A stretch of DNA of 64,000 nucleotides from Bradyrhizobium stylosanthis. GTDB taxonomy: Bacteria; Pseudomonadota; Alphaproteobacteria; Rhizobiales; Xanthobacteraceae. Within the stretch, counting starts at the first letter, position 1; each line of letters opens with the position of its first letter. The DNA lies in the NCBI RefSeq assembly GCF_001641335.1, contig NZ_LVEM01000001.1, positions 842,580-906,579 on the forward strand, read 5' to 3'. Positions 1 through 8,953 of the stretch are shown piece by piece. The notes under the pieces were generated by a model. The model was not told the origin of the DNA and made no database searches. It was given only the letters and a program-made list of their open reading frames with translations. The translations under genes were made by a program, and so were the position numbers.

Positions 1-70
1 CATGCTGAGCCTGCTATACATCCGCCCGAATCGCGCCCCAGCCGGGGGCTATTGGGAACCATCTTGGGCC

Positions 71-90
71 GCCGCCGGATTGCCGGCGGC
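71..90. repeat. short inverted repeat upstream of parC
   Basis: An 8-bp perfect stem (GCCGCCGG / CCGGCGGC) with a 4-base ATTG loop. It ends 3 bases before a GTG codon at 93 and so would bury any ribosome binding site for that codon. This is one reason to start parC at the ATG at 114. It has no T-run, so it is not a convincing terminator of whatever gene lies upstream. Bases 1-92 otherwise show nothing I can assign. Confidence 0.5.
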
Positions 91-113
91 AAGTGTCTGA
101 AAGTAAAGGCTTT

Positions 114-2372
114 ATGGGCAAGCGAATTGTGCCGCCGGAAGAGCCGGCCGAAATCCACGAGGTGCGGCTGCAGGAGGCGCTGGAAGAGCGCTATCTCGCC
201 TATGCGCTCTCGACCATCATGCACCGCGCGCTGCCGGACGCCCGCGACGGCCTGAAGCCGGTGCACCGGCGCATCCTCTACGGCATGCGCCTGCTCCGGC
301 TCGATCCCGGCACCGCCTTCAAGAAGTCCGCGAAAATCGTCGGCGACGTGATGGGCTCGTTCCATCCGCACGGCGACCAGGCGATCTACGACGCCATGGT
401 GCGCCTCGCGCAGGATTTCTCCTCGCGCTATCCGCTGGTCGACGGCCAGGGCAATTTCGGCAACATCGACGGCGATAACCCTGCGGCCTACCGCTACACC
501 GAAGCGCGCATGACCGACGTCGCGCGGCTGCTGCTCGAAGGCATCGACGAGGACGGCGTCGAATTCCGCGCCAATTACGACGGCCAGTCGAAAGAGCCGG
601 TCGTGCTGCCCGGCGGCTTCCCGAACCTGCTCGCCAACGGCGCGCAGGGCATCGCGGTCGGCATGGCGACCTCGATCCCGCCGCACAACGCCGCCGAGCT
701 CTGCGACGCCGCACTGCATCTGATCGAGAAGCCCGACGCGAAGTCCAAGGCGCTGATGAAGTGGGTCAAGGGGCCCGATTTCCCGACCGGCGGCATCTGC
801 GTCGATTCCAAGCAGGCCATCGCTGAGGCCTACACGACCGGCCGTGGCTCGTTCCGCGTCCGCGCCAGGTGGGAGCAGGAAGAGGGCGCGCGCGGCACCT
901 GGGTCGTCGTCGTCACCGAGATTCCCTTCCTGGTGCAGAAGTCGCGCCTGATCGAGAAGATCGCCGAGCTGCAGGACCAGAAGAAGCTGCCGCTGGTCGG
1001 CGACATCAGGGACGAGTCGGCCGAGGACGTCCGCATCGTCATCGAGCCGAAGTCGAAGAACGTCGATCCCGCGCTGATGATGGAATCGCTGTTCCGCCTG
1101 ACCGAACTCGAAAACAAGATTCCGCTGAACCTGAACGTGCTGATCAAGGGGCGCATCCCCAAGGTGGTGGGGCTCGCGGAGTGCCTGCGCGAATGGCTCG
1201 ACCATCTGCGCGACGTGCTGATCCGCCGCAGCAACTACCGCAAGGGGCAGATCGAGCACCGCCTGGAAGTTCTCGGCGGCTTCCTGATCGCCTATCTGAA
1301 CATCGACAAGGTGATCAAGATCATCCGCACCGAGGATGAGCCGAAGCCGGCGTTGATGAAGGAGTTCAAGCTCACCGAGGTGCAGGCCGAAGCCATCCTC
1401 AACATGCGCCTGCGCTCCTTGCGCAAGCTCGAGGAGATGGAGATCCGCACCGAGGACAAGAACCTCCGTGCCGAGCTCAAGGGCATCAACGCGGTGCTCG
1501 CCTCGGAAGCCGAGCAGTGGAAGAAGGTCGGCGAGCAGGTCGGCAAGGTCCGCGACATGTTCGGACCGAAGACGCCGCTCGGCAAGCGCCGCACCACCTT
1601 CGCCGACGCGCCCGAGCACGATCTCGCCGCGATCGAGGAGGCCTTCGTCGAGCGCGAGCCGGTGACGGTCGTCGTCTCCGACAAGGGCTGGATCCGCACC
1701 ATGAAGGGCCATGTCGAGGATCTCTCGGGCCTTGCCTTCAAGCAGGACGACAAGCTCGGTATCGCGTTCTTCGCGGAGACGACCTCGAAGCTGCTGCTGT
1801 TCGCCACCAACGGAAAGTTCTTCTCGATCGACGTGGCGAAACTTCCGGGCGGCCGCGGCCATGGCGAGCCGATCCGCCAGTTCATCGATCTCGAGCCGGA
1901 GGCCGCGCCGGTCACGCTGTTCGTCAACAAGGGCGGGCGCAAATTCCTGGTCGCGAGCCACGAGGGCCAGGGTTTTGTAGTCAACGAGGACGATTGCGTC
2001 GGCACCACCAAGAAGGGCAAGCAGGTCCTCAACGTCGACATGCCGAACGAGGCGCGCTCGGTCACCGAGGTGATCGGCGACACCGTCGCGGTGATCGGCG
2101 AGAACCGCAAGATGTTGATCTTCCCGCTCGACCAGGTGCCGGAGATGGCACGCGGCCGCGGCGTGCGCTTGCAGAAGTACAAGGACGGCGGTCTCTCCGA
2201 CGTCGCCGTGTTCGAGGCCAAGGCGGGCCTGACCTGGAAGGACTCCGCTGGCCGCGAATTCTCCGCGACCATGAAGGAGCTCTCGGAGTGGCAGGGCACC
2301 CGCGCCGACGCCGGCCGCCTGCCGCCCAAGGGTTTCCCGAAGTCGAACAAGTTCGGCAAGGTGATCGGGTAG
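114..2372 (+). CDS. parC: DNA topoisomerase IV subunit A
   Basis: ParC is the DNA-cleaving subunit of topoisomerase IV, which with ParE decatenates daughter chromosomes in the cytoplasm. The 752-residue product shows the GyrA/ParC breakage-reunion domain from its N-terminus (motifs [33 protein letters not shown]) and the catalytic tyrosine in AAYRYTEAR at about Tyr128. The C-terminal third is a short beta-pinwheel lacking a GyrA-box, which favours ParC over GyrA. The ATG at 114 has AAAGG 5 bases upstream; an in-frame GTG at 93 would add 7 residues but sits against a hairpin. In the quinolone-determining stretch, the position that is Ser in E. coli GyrA/ParC is Gln (about residue 89), while the acidic partner (Asp, about 93) is kept. 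Downstream is a hairpin-rich repeat. Confidence 0.95.
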   Translation: MGKRIVPPEEPAEIHEVRLQEALEERYLAYALSTIMHRALPDARDGLKPVHRRILYGMRLLRLDPGTAFKKSAKIVGDVMGSFHPHGDQAIYDAMVRLAQDFSSRYPLVDGQGNFGNIDGDNPAAYRYTEARMTDVARLLLEGIDEDGVEFRANYDGQSKEPVVLPGGFPNLLANGAQGIAVGMATSIPPHNAAELCDAALHLIEKPDAKSKALMKWVKGPDFPTGGICVDSKQAIAEAYTTGRGSFRVRARWEQEEGARGTWVVVVTEIPFLVQKSRLIEKIAELQDQKKLPLVGDIRDESAEDVRIVIEPKSKNVDPALMMESLFRLTELENKIPLNLNVLIKGRIPKVVGLAECLREWLDHLRDVLIRRSNYRKGQIEHRLEVLGGFLIAYLNIDKVIKIIRTEDEPKPALMKEFKLTEVQAEAILNMRLRSLRKLEEMEIRTEDKNLRAELKGINAVLASEAEQWKKVGEQVGKVRDMFGPKTPLGKRRTTFADAPEHDLAAIEEAFVEREPVTVVVSDKGWIRTMKGHVEDLSGLAFKQDDKLGIAFFAETTSKLLLFATNGKFFSIDVAKLPGGRGHGEPIRQFIDLEPEAAPVTLFVNKGGRKFLVASHEGQGFVVNEDDCVGTTKKGKQVLNVDMPNEARSVTEVIGDTVAVIGENRKMLIFPLDQVPEMARGRGVRLQKYKDGGLSDVAVFEAKAGLTWKDSAGREFSATMKELSEWQGTRADAGRLPPKGFPKSNKFGKVIG

Positions 2373-2380
2373 GGCGGTCT

Positions 2381-2511
2381 TGTCCCGGACGCGCAGCAGC
2401 GTGAACGCTGCTGCGCGAAGCCGGGACCCACGCCACGCGGATTGCTCGGGGACATGGGCCCCGGCTCTGCAGCGCACCGCCAAGTGGCGCTGCGCTGCGT
2501 CCGGGGCACGA
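2381..2511. repeat. palindromic intergenic repeat, family C copy 1 (possible parC terminator)
   Basis: It begins just after the parC stop with a perfect 11-bp stem at 2391-2401 / 2406-2416 around a TGAA loop, then a second imperfect arm pair running from CCCCGGCTCTGCAG to CTGCGTCCGGGG. There is no T-run, but the hairpins could stop or stabilise the parC transcript. A related block built from the same words (CCGGGAC, CTGCAGAGCCGGGGCCC, GTCCCGGATCTGCG) lies at 25779-25870. Confidence 0.6.
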
Positions 2512-2543
2512 GAGTGTGTTTAACGCGCACCTATCGCCCCATC

Positions 2544-2621
2544 GTCATTGCAAGCGCAGCGAAGCAATCCAGACTGCCCTGCGGAAAGACTCTGGATTGC
2601 TTCGCTGCGCTCGCAATGACG
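2544..2621. repeat. palindromic repeat, family F
   Basis: A long inverted repeat of about 30 bases per arm: GTCATTGCAAGCGCAGCGAA at the left is matched by CGCTGCGCTCGCAATGAC at the right, with the inner arms TCCAGA / TCTGGA closing on a loop of about 18 bases. It looks like a REP-type element of the type common between Bradyrhizobium genes. Bases 2622-2773 after it hold only the leader of the next gene. Confidence 0.7.
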
Positions 2622-2773
2622 AGAGGTAGCAACCTCGCTCCTCCAATTCGCATCGCTTAGCCCGCAAACGCTTGGCAGATAGTCGTGAGTGCATAAGTGC
2701 CTGCGTTGATCGGGCACGAACATTGCTTTTTCTTCGCCTGCAAATGAACTCTCAAGAAGAAGCAAAAGGCACA

Positions 2774-4324
2774 ATGTTCAAACTGAAGGCTTTCATTCCG
2801 GCGCTGCTCGGTCTCGCGCTGGTGGCGGCGCCCGCGCATGCGGCGGGCAATCTCGTCGCGGTGCTCGAGGCGGAGATCGTCACGCTCGATCCGCATTTCT
2901 CCACCGCCTACATTTCGCGCACGTTCGGCTACATGGTGTTCGACACGCTGTTCGCGAAAGACTCCAAGGGCGACATCAAGCCGCAGATGGTGCAGGACTG
3001 GAAGGTCTCGCCGGACGGATTGATCTACACGTTCACGCTGCGCGACGGCCTGAAATGGCATGACGGCCAGCCGGTCACCGCAAGCGATTGCGTGGCCTCG
3101 CTGCGCCGCTGGGGCACTCGCAGCGCGCTCGGCCGCCGCATCTTCGCGATCACGGCCTCGCTGGAGCCGACCGATGCCAAGACCTTCGTGCTGACGCTGA
3201 AGGAGCCGTCCGGCCTCGTCATCGACGCGCTCGGCAATCCCGTCAGCCCGGTCGCCTTCATGATGCCCGAGCGCATCGCGAAGACTCCCGGCGACCAGCG
3301 CATTACCGAGATCGTCGGCTCCGGTCCGTTCGTCTACAGCAAGGCCGATCACCGCACCGGCGACCGCATGATCCTGAAGAAGTTCGCCGACTATGTACCG
3401 CGCCCCGAGCCCGCCGACTTCCTTGCCGGCGGCAAGCGCGTCAATGTCGATACGCTCGAGATCCGCGTCATCCCGGATGGTGCGACCGCCGCCTCGGCGT
3501 TGCAGGCCGGCGAGATCGATTTCATGCAATACGCGCCGTTCGATCTGCTGCCGCAGCTGGAGAAGAACGCGCGCGTCAAGCTTGTGAACTTCACCGGCGG
3601 CAACATGTTCGCGGGCGCCTACCGCCTCAATGCTGCGTCGAAGCCGTTTGACGATCCGGAAATTCGCCGCGTGTTGTGGAAGCTGGTCGATCAGCGCGAG
3701 GTACTGGATGCGCTCGGGCTCGATGCGAAATATGCAACGCCCTGCGCGACCTACTTCACCTGCGGCACGACCTATGAGAGCAAGGCCGGCACGGATGCTG
3801 CCGCAAAGCCGTCGATCGAAGCGGCGAAGGCCGCGCTGAAGGCGACCAAATATGCCGGCGAGCCCGTCGTCGTCATGGAGGCCAACGATCTCGAAGCCCC
3901 GCGCATCTCGGCGCAGGTATTGGCCGAGCGGCTGAAGGCTGCCGGCTTCAACGTCGATCTGCAGGTGATGGACTGGGCGAGCGTGCTGGCGCGCCGCGCC
4001 AAGAAGGAGGGCTGGAGCGTCTACGGCGTCCACGCCGGCGGTTTCGACCTCGGCTCGCCGCTGACCAACGTCATGGTCGCCTTCAATTGCGCCGACTTCA
4101 CCGGCTGGCAATGCGATGCGCGCATCACGCCGCTGATGGAAGCCTTCGCCAAGGCGCCGGCCGAAGCGGACCGCAAGACAATCGCGGGCGAGATCCAGGC
4201 CGTCATGTACGATCAGGCTCCCGCCATCCCGTGGGGGCAATTCGCCCAGCCCGCGGCCTATCGCGCCACCCTGCGCGGTCTGTTACCGTCCGCCATCCCC
4301 GTGTTCTGGAACGTTGAGAAGTAA
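2774..4324 (+). CDS. ABC transporter periplasmic substrate-binding protein, peptide/nickel type (family 5)
   Basis: Periplasmic receptor that would deliver a peptide or similar solute to an ABC importer. The 516-residue product opens with a Sec signal peptide (about 22 residues, ending APAHA) and continues as a family 5 solute-binding protein, with the characteristic region QDWKVSPDGLIYTFTLRDGL followed by KWHDGQPVTASD. The ATG at 2774 is preceded by AAAAGG; an in-frame ATG at 2744 is possible but would push the signal peptide inward. No permease or ATPase genes are adjacent, so it is an orphan binding protein. It ends 4 bases before the GMC oxidoreductase gene, suggesting co-transcription. 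The ligand cannot be told from sequence. Confidence 0.88.
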   Translation: MFKLKAFIPALLGLALVAAPAHAAGNLVAVLEAEIVTLDPHFSTAYISRTFGYMVFDTLFAKDSKGDIKPQMVQDWKVSPDGLIYTFTLRDGLKWHDGQPVTASDCVASLRRWGTRSALGRRIFAITASLEPTDAKTFVLTLKEPSGLVIDALGNPVSPVAFMMPERIAKTPGDQRITEIVGSGPFVYSKADHRTGDRMILKKFADYVPRPEPADFLAGGKRVNVDTLEIRVIPDGATAASALQAGEIDFMQYAPFDLLPQLEKNARVKLVNFTGGNMFAGAYRLNAASKPFDDPEIRRVLWKLVDQREVLDALGLDAKYATPCATYFTCGTTYESKAGTDAAAKPSIEAAKAALKATKYAGEPVVVMEANDLEAPRISAQVLAERLKAAGFNVDLQVMDWASVLARRAKKEGWSVYGVHAGGFDLGSPLTNVMVAFNCADFTGWQCDARITPLMEAFAKAPAEADRKTIAGEIQAVMYDQAPAIPWGQFAQPAAYRATLRGLLPSAIPVFWNVEK

Positions 4325-4328
4325 CGCG

Positions 4329-5876
4329 ATGTACGATGTCATTGTTGTCGGCGGCGGCTCCGCCGGCGCCGCCGTTGCGGCCAGGCTCTCGGAAGATCCC
4401 GCCCGGCGCGTCCTGCTGCTCGAAGCGGGGCTCGACTGGCGCGCCGACGAGGCGCCCTGGGAGGTACGGACGCCCAACCCGATTCCGATCATCCACAAGC
4501 GCGAATATCAGGAGAAATGGCAGTGGCCTGATCTGCTGACGCGCCGCGTGGCGGGGCAGGAGCCGCGCTTCTACTGGCGCGGCAAGGGGCTCGGCGGCTC
4601 CTCGATGATGAACGGCCAGATCGCGATCCGCGGCGTTGCCGACGCGTTCGACGAATGGGCGGCCAATGGCTGCACCGGCTGGTCGGCGAAAGAGGTGATG
4701 CCGCTATTCTCGGTGATCGAGGACGATCTCGAGTTCGGCGACAGCGCAGGCCACGGACGCGGCGGACCGCTGCCGGTCTATCGCGCTCCGCCGGACAAGT
4801 GGGGCCCGATCGACTGCGGCTTGCGCGATGCAGCGCTGGCGAGCGGCTATCCCTGGTGCGCCGACCTCAACGGCCCCGATGGCGAGGGCGTTGCCTGCTA
4901 TCCCATCAACAGCCGCGACTTGCGCCGCATCACCACCAACGAGGGCTATCTCGAGCCCGCGCGCGACCGCGCCAATCTGGAGATCCGCGGGCACGCGCTG
5001 GTCGAGCGCGTGCTGATCAGCGACGGCCGCGCGACCGGCGTCCGCGTGCATATCGAGGGGCAGGGCACCCACGATATCGCCGCGCGTCAGATTGTGCTGT
5101 GCGCCGGCGCGATCCACAGCCCGGCGATCCTGCTGCGCTCGGGCGTTGGACCTGCCGAGGAACTGAAGGCGATGGGGATCGCGGTCGAGCGCGACCTGCC
5201 GGTCGGCCGTCACTTCTTCGACCATCCGCTGTTCCGCGCCACGATCCAGCTCCAGGAAAAGCTGCGGCCGACCGATCCGGACACCCGCCACACCAATTGC
5301 TGCGTGACCTATTCCTCGGGCCTCGCCAATGGCGGCAAGCGCGACATGATCCTGATCGCCTTCAACCATCGGGGCATTGGCGTGCCCGGCGCGATCGGGG
5401 CAGGGCTGTTCAACGCCTATTCGCGTGGCACCCTCAAGCTGGCTTCGACCGACCCGTCGATCGATCCGGTGGTCGAGGAGAACATGCTGGCCGATCCCCG
5501 CGACATGCTGCGGATGATCGACGCGGTGAAGCGGCTCGCGGTGATCACCTCGCAGCCGGCGCTGTCAGGCATTGCGGACTGGATCAGGCTGACCGATACC
5601 GATCTGACGCTGCCGCAGGCAGCCGCCCTGCCGGATCATGAGCTCGACGCGCTGCTGCGGCGGGAGACCGGCGACATCCAGCACGCCGCCGGCAGCTGCC
5701 GCATGACCGGCGTGAATGACGGCGATGGCGTGGTCAACCCCGATGGCGGGGTGAAGGGCATCGCGGGCTTGCGCGTTGCCGACGCCTCGATCATGCCGTC
5801 GGACTGCCGCGCCAACACGCACTTCACGACAGTGGTGATCGGGGAAGCGATCGCACGGATGATGATGATGCGGTAA
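4329..5876 (+). CDS. GMC-family FAD-dependent oxidoreductase
   Basis: Flavoenzyme of the glucose-methanol-choline family, oxidising an alcohol or related substrate with FAD. The 515-residue product starts with the dinucleotide-binding motif VVGGGSAGAAVAARL, has the GMC signature region GKGLGGSSMMNGQIAIRG near residue 85, and ends with the C-terminal substrate domain containing GDIQHAAGSCRM and RVADASIMPSDCRANTH. The His-Asn/His pair near the C-terminus is present as N-T-H. Start chosen at ATG 4329, with GAGAAG about 8 bases upstream; a TTG at 4314 would overlap the preceding gene. The tight spacing to the binding-protein gene suggests that this enzyme acts on the imported solute, but the substrate is unknown. 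Confidence 0.88.
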   Translation: MYDVIVVGGGSAGAAVAARLSEDPARRVLLLEAGLDWRADEAPWEVRTPNPIPIIHKREYQEKWQWPDLLTRRVAGQEPRFYWRGKGLGGSSMMNGQIAIRGVADAFDEWAANGCTGWSAKEVMPLFSVIEDDLEFGDSAGHGRGGPLPVYRAPPDKWGPIDCGLRDAALASGYPWCADLNGPDGEGVACYPINSRDLRRITTNEGYLEPARDRANLEIRGHALVERVLISDGRATGVRVHIEGQGTHDIAARQIVLCAGAIHSPAILLRSGVGPAEELKAMGIAVERDLPVGRHFFDHPLFRATIQLQEKLRPTDPDTRHTNCCVTYSSGLANGGKRDMILIAFNHRGIGVPGAIGAGLFNAYSRGTLKLASTDPSIDPVVEENMLADPRDMLRMIDAVKRLAVITSQPALSGIADWIRLTDTDLTLPQAAALPDHELDALLRRETGDIQHAAGSCRMTGVNDGDGVVNPDGGVKGIAGLRVADASIMPSDCRANTHFTTVVIGEAIARMMMMR

Positions 5877-5894
5877 CGCCGCAACGCCAGTGCC

Positions 5895-6002
5895 ATGCCC
5901 CGGCTTTACCGGGGCATCCAGTGCGTCGCGGCCTCACGATTCAGGCACAACCGTCTCGGAGTACTGGATCGCCCGCCCCAAGCGCACAAGGCGGGCGATG
6001 AC
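5895..6002. repeat. palindromic repeat, family B copy 1
   Basis: Begins with a perfect 9-bp hairpin ATGCCCCGG / CCGGGGCAT (5895-5903 / 5909-5917), then the words GCATCCAGT...GTCGCGGCC, CCGTCTCGGAGTACTGGATC and GGCGGGCGATGAC. The same word order recurs at 7911-8068 and 32483-32587. It sits between the convergent 3' ends of the GMC gene and the LysR gene. Confidence 0.75.
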
Positions 6003-6007
6003 GCGCC

Positions 6008-6634
6008 TCAACTTCCGACGGTGCCCACCAGGCGAGGGCGGCGATTTGCGTGCGGCATCTCCGCCGACAGCGCGCTCAGCCATTCGCGGAAGCTGACGAT
6101 CTCAGGACAATCCGCGGTGCCCTCAGGCGCAATCAGCCAATCGCCTACGCCGGCCCCTTGGCTGACACGATCGCAGCGATAGCCCGGATGGTGACCGACA
6201 CCGCGCGCGATCAGCAGGTCGACCTTGCCCTCGACCAGCTCGTGCAGGCCCGCTGGGTGCAGCACCCGCAGACCGATATCCGCATGCGCGTTGCGAAATT
6301 CCGCCAGGGCGAGGCGGCGCAGGTCGAAGCCGCCGTGGACCCCCAGCTGCAGCAACACTGTGCCAGCCGGCTTCAATTGCGCGGTCGCGTCCGCGATGTG
6401 GCGAAAGCCTTCGGAGACCCCGGGCAGATAGGCCTGACCGGCCGCGGTGAGGATCAGCTGCTTATGCAGCCGCTCGAACAGCTGCACGCCGAGCCGCGAC
6501 TCCAGCGCTTTCACCTGCTGCCCGACGGCGGCGGGCGTGACATGCAGCTCGTGCGCGGCGAGCTTGAAACTGAGATGCCGCGCGGCGGCCTCGAAAGCGC
6601 GGAGCGCGTTGAGCGGTGGGAGGGCGTAGGTCAT
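6008..6634 (-). CDS. LysR-family transcriptional regulator, GcvA-like, internally shortened
   Basis: DNA-binding regulator of the GcvA type. Residues 1-60 form a clear winged helix (PPLNALRAFEAAARHLSF, VTPAAVGQQVKALE, LFERLHKQLILTAAG). The product is 208 residues, where the family is normally near 300. The first effector subdomain runs to about residue 150 (KVDLLIARGVGHHPGYRCDR) and is followed almost directly by what is normally the extreme C-terminus (GDWLIAPEG, EIVSFREWLSALSAE). About 90 residues of the middle of the effector domain appear to be missing, so ligand sensing may be lost while DNA binding is kept. The gene is divergent from the RidA-type gene at 6763, its most likely target. 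Confidence 0.8.
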   Translation of the reverse strand: MTYALPPLNALRAFEAAARHLSFKLAAHELHVTPAAVGQQVKALESRLGVQLFERLHKQLILTAAGQAYLPGVSEGFRHIADATAQLKPAGTVLLQLGVHGGFDLRRLALAEFRNAHADIGLRVLHPAGLHELVEGKVDLLIARGVGHHPGYRCDRVSQGAGVGDWLIAPEGTADCPEIVSFREWLSALSAEMPHANRRPRLVGTVGS

Positions 6635-6762
6635 CGCGCCTCAGTTTGACACCGATCGCTTGCGGCCTTGCAATAGATTTTCTTGCGCTGAACCGCAGGA
6701 ATGATGCTTTGCGCCGCGGCGACGCTGCCGGATACGGTCAGCCCGCAACCGGAGAATACCCC

Positions 6763-7155
6763 ATGCCCGCAGCCCACATCGTCAGCCATAATCCCGCAAC
6801 GGTCCACCCTCCCGCCGCCGGTTACAGCATGGGAGTTGAGCTGACACAGCATCGCCGCCTGCTGTTCATCAGCGGCCAGGTGCCGGAGAGAGCCGACGGC
6901 ACGGTGCCGGAGGGCTTCGAAGCGCAATGCGAGCAGGCCTGGCGCAACGTCATGGAGGTGCTCGCCGCCGCCGGTCTCGGCGTGGAGAATCTGGTCAAGG
7001 TCACGACGTTCCTGACCGACCGGAGCCAGCTCGTGCCCAACCGCACCATTCGTACCACGGTGCTCGGCGACCATCGGCCGGCGCTGACGGTGGTGGTCGT
7101 TGATACCGTCGACAGCAAATGGCTGCTGGAGATCGAGGCGATCGCCGCGGAATGA
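6763..7155 (+). CDS. RidA/YjgF-family protein
   Basis: Small cytoplasmic protein of the Rid family; members hydrolyse reactive enamines/imines from PLP enzymes, or serve as deaminases in particular pathways. The 130-residue product has the typical fold sequence: LLFISGQVPERADG, QCEQAWRNVMEVLAAAGLG, LVKVTTFLTDRSQL, and the C-terminal block RPALTVVVVDTV...LLEIEAIA with the conserved Glu. The canonical RidA arginine in the R-x-x-V-x-V block is not obvious (RPALTVVVV), so it may belong to a non-RidA Rid subfamily. GGAGAA lies 6 bases before the ATG. It is divergent from the shortened LysR gene and 45 bases before an ATC-hydrolase-like gene, which may share its transcript. Confidence 0.85.
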   Translation: MPAAHIVSHNPATVHPPAAGYSMGVELTQHRRLLFISGQVPERADGTVPEGFEAQCEQAWRNVMEVLAAAGLGVENLVKVTTFLTDRSQLVPNRTIRTTVLGDHRPALTVVVVDTVDSKWLLEIEAIAAE

Positions 7156-7200
7156 GCGGGCTTCACAGGTAACGATCGATCCAATGATATGAGGTTTCCA

Positions 7201-7890
7201 ATGGCCGAGACCATCCATCCCTTCTACGAGAAGCATCGGGGCGCCATGGAGGCCGCCATGCGCCATCGCCTCGATCTTGCCGAGCCGATGCTGCGCGAGC
7301 GCGCGCATCTGTCCGACATCGGCGGGATCAGGCGGGAGGTGATGGCCGAATTCGACATCGTGCTCACGCAGACGCCCTATGTCGGAGGCGCGGCAAGCCG
7401 CATGAGCGATTTCTTCATGAGCCTGATCGGTTTCATGGCCATCAGCAGGGTGCTCTCGCGCCATGGCGTGCCGGTTCCCGTGATCGGCGAGATCGAGCGG
7501 GAGACCTACAAGGCGCAGTTGCTCACCGTACCGGAAGACGAGCGTCTCGCCGAGGGGCGTCAGTTCATGTCGCCCGAGAACCAGGCCTTGCTGCGCGAGC
7601 AGGCTGCGCAGAGCAAGACAAGCAGCCATCGAGACGCGTTTCCGGAAGACTTCGTCTACGACTTCGTTGAGCCTGGGCCGGACGACGATTTTGAATTCGG
7701 CATCGACTACAAGGCGTGCGGCTTCTGCAAATTCGCGGCGCGCCATGGCGACAAGGATATCCTGTCGAACATCTGCGGCCTCGATTTCGACGCCTATGCA
7801 ACGCGCGGCATCCGTCTTGAAAGGACGCAGACCTTGGCCGGCGGCGCGAGCCACTGCAATTTCCGCTTCTCGCGGCTGCCGTCGAGATAG
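7201..7890 (+). CDS. L-2-amino-thiazoline-4-carboxylate hydrolase-like protein
   Basis: Member of the ATC hydrolase family, which in pseudomonads opens the thiazoline ring in conversion of ATC to cysteine; this protein's actual substrate is unknown. The 229-residue product is cytoplasmic with no signal peptide. Conserved features are concentrated near the C-terminus: KACGFCKFAARHGD with two close cysteines, ICGLDF, and the final block TLAGGASHCNFRF. The ATG at 7201 has GAGG 6 bases upstream and is preferred over the in-frame ATG at 7189, which itself overlaps that ribosome binding site. The gene follows the RidA-family gene in the same direction. Confidence 0.7.
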   Translation: MAETIHPFYEKHRGAMEAAMRHRLDLAEPMLRERAHLSDIGGIRREVMAEFDIVLTQTPYVGGAASRMSDFFMSLIGFMAISRVLSRHGVPVPVIGEIERETYKAQLLTVPEDERLAEGRQFMSPENQALLREQAAQSKTSSHRDAFPEDFVYDFVEPGPDDDFEFGIDYKACGFCKFAARHGDKDILSNICGLDFDAYATRGIRLERTQTLAGGASHCNFRFSRLPSR

Positions 7891-7910
7891 GGCACAGATC
7901 TGATGCGCCG

Positions 7911-8068
7911 GCTTGATAGGGGCATCCGGTACGCCGCGGCCTCTGTTTTCAATCACGATCGTCTCGGAGTACTGGATCGCCCGGTCCCGTCTCCGCCAAG
8001 GCTACGCCGGGCCCACAAGGGTGCTTGGCCGCCGAAGCTTCAGCGAAGGCGGCAAGCCGGGCGATGAC
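7911..8068. repeat. palindromic repeat, family B copy 2, with internal insertion
   Basis: Shares GGCATCCGGTACGCCGCGGCC, GTCTCGGAGTACTGGATCGC and GCCGGGCGATGAC with the copies at 5895 and 32483. Between the last two words it carries about 60 extra bases (around 7990-8055) that are absent from the other two copies and contain their own repeated words (CCAAGG/CTTGG, GAAGC/GCTTC). Likely a repeat inside a repeat. Confidence 0.7.
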
Positions 8069-8090
8069 ACCGAGAGTGAGGCTAGACAGG

Positions 8091-8700
8091 TCATAGCTCG
8101 GTTACACGTTTCAAACAGCGGATAAGAGTTCGCGTTCTCGCGGCGCGTCTCGCCCGAGTTTTCTTTGATGTGCTGCGCCCGGAAAGGCAAGGGCGCAGGG
8201 AAGGCCGGGCGCCGGCTGGCACCCGAGATCCGTGCGCCACAAAGAATGCACACGGGAGTGGACCACAGGTTCGCCGGATCGCCCGGCCTTCCCTGCGCGA
8301 ATGGTTTTAACGGTGTCCTTCGTGCTCTCCCCGGGGAGCGGTGCACTATTGCCCCCGTCGCCTTGCGGATGACTGATGCGCGCGCCCGGTCGGGCCGCCA
8401 CATCACCGCATGACTTGACGCACAGACCCCGGGCGTCAGGACCACACGACTTCTCCGTCCGCGCACGTCTTCGCCCGACGTTCGAAGGCTGGCCGTGTGC
8501 TCACCCTCGAAATCGCACGAAGACGCTGCCGGCGCCGTGTCGTACGCGCGAACGCCATTGCTCACGGCCAAGGCCGCCCTGCAACGCCGATCGCGCCCGA
8601 CGCCGTCGCGTCCATCGCTGCCCGGCCTGCGATTCGTGACGATCGCGATCCGCCCCTTGTCTCAGGCCAGGGTGTCTCGTGTGTACGATAAATCCGAATT
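8091..8700. repeat. long non-coding dispersed element, about 0.6 kb
   Basis: No reading frame here has the codon pattern of the neighbouring genes, and the short open frames look accidental. The stretch has sharply bounded features: an inverted pair GCGCAGGGAAGGCCGGGCG (8207-8225) / CGGCCTTCCCTGCGCG (8283-8299), and a long run of CG-rich words up to the ACGATAAATCCGAATTTCGG at about 8683. From memory, very similar sequence recurs at high identity between genes in Bradyrhizobium genomes; I could not check this. It is best treated as a multicopy intergenic element rather than a gene. Confidence 0.45.
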
Positions 8701-8953
8701 TCGGTAAAGTGGAATATTTTGGGCTGTGAGGCTTGACAAGCGGGCGGGCAAAATGGCCGGGCTGTTTTGCCCGACAGGCACAGGCCTTTATGAAATAGCT
8801 GATGGAGCCTTAAGTTGCTCCTTATCTCAAGCGCCTGAATGTTCGGGCGGTGGCCGAACCATGCCGGGTAGCGAGGGGATGCTCGTGACCAGGCGGCTGG
8901 CTATCGAATATTCGAAGGTTCTGGGGTCATAGAGACAATTGCGCAGCATCCCC
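8701..8953. other. intergenic sequence with a short repeat word, no gene seen
   Basis: Continues from the long element. It contains CTGTTTTGCCCGAC at 8762-8775, whose exact complement occurs at 48245-48258 in another gene-poor stretch, and a short hairpin GATGGAGCC...GGAGC-like region near 8800. I see no coding region, RNA gene or convincing promoter. Confidence 0.4.

Noticed and set aside
2657..4240. Long open frame of 527 codons on the minus strand across the ABC binding-protein gene
   Set aside because: It is the mirror of a GC-rich gene with a proper signal peptide and family motifs on the + strand; the minus frame has Arg/Asp/Gly-rich sequence without any family resemblance.
8165..8640. 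Short open frames in the long non-coding element
   Set aside because: Overlapping frames on both strands with no start signals and no consistent codon pattern; the stretch is better explained as a repeated non-coding element.
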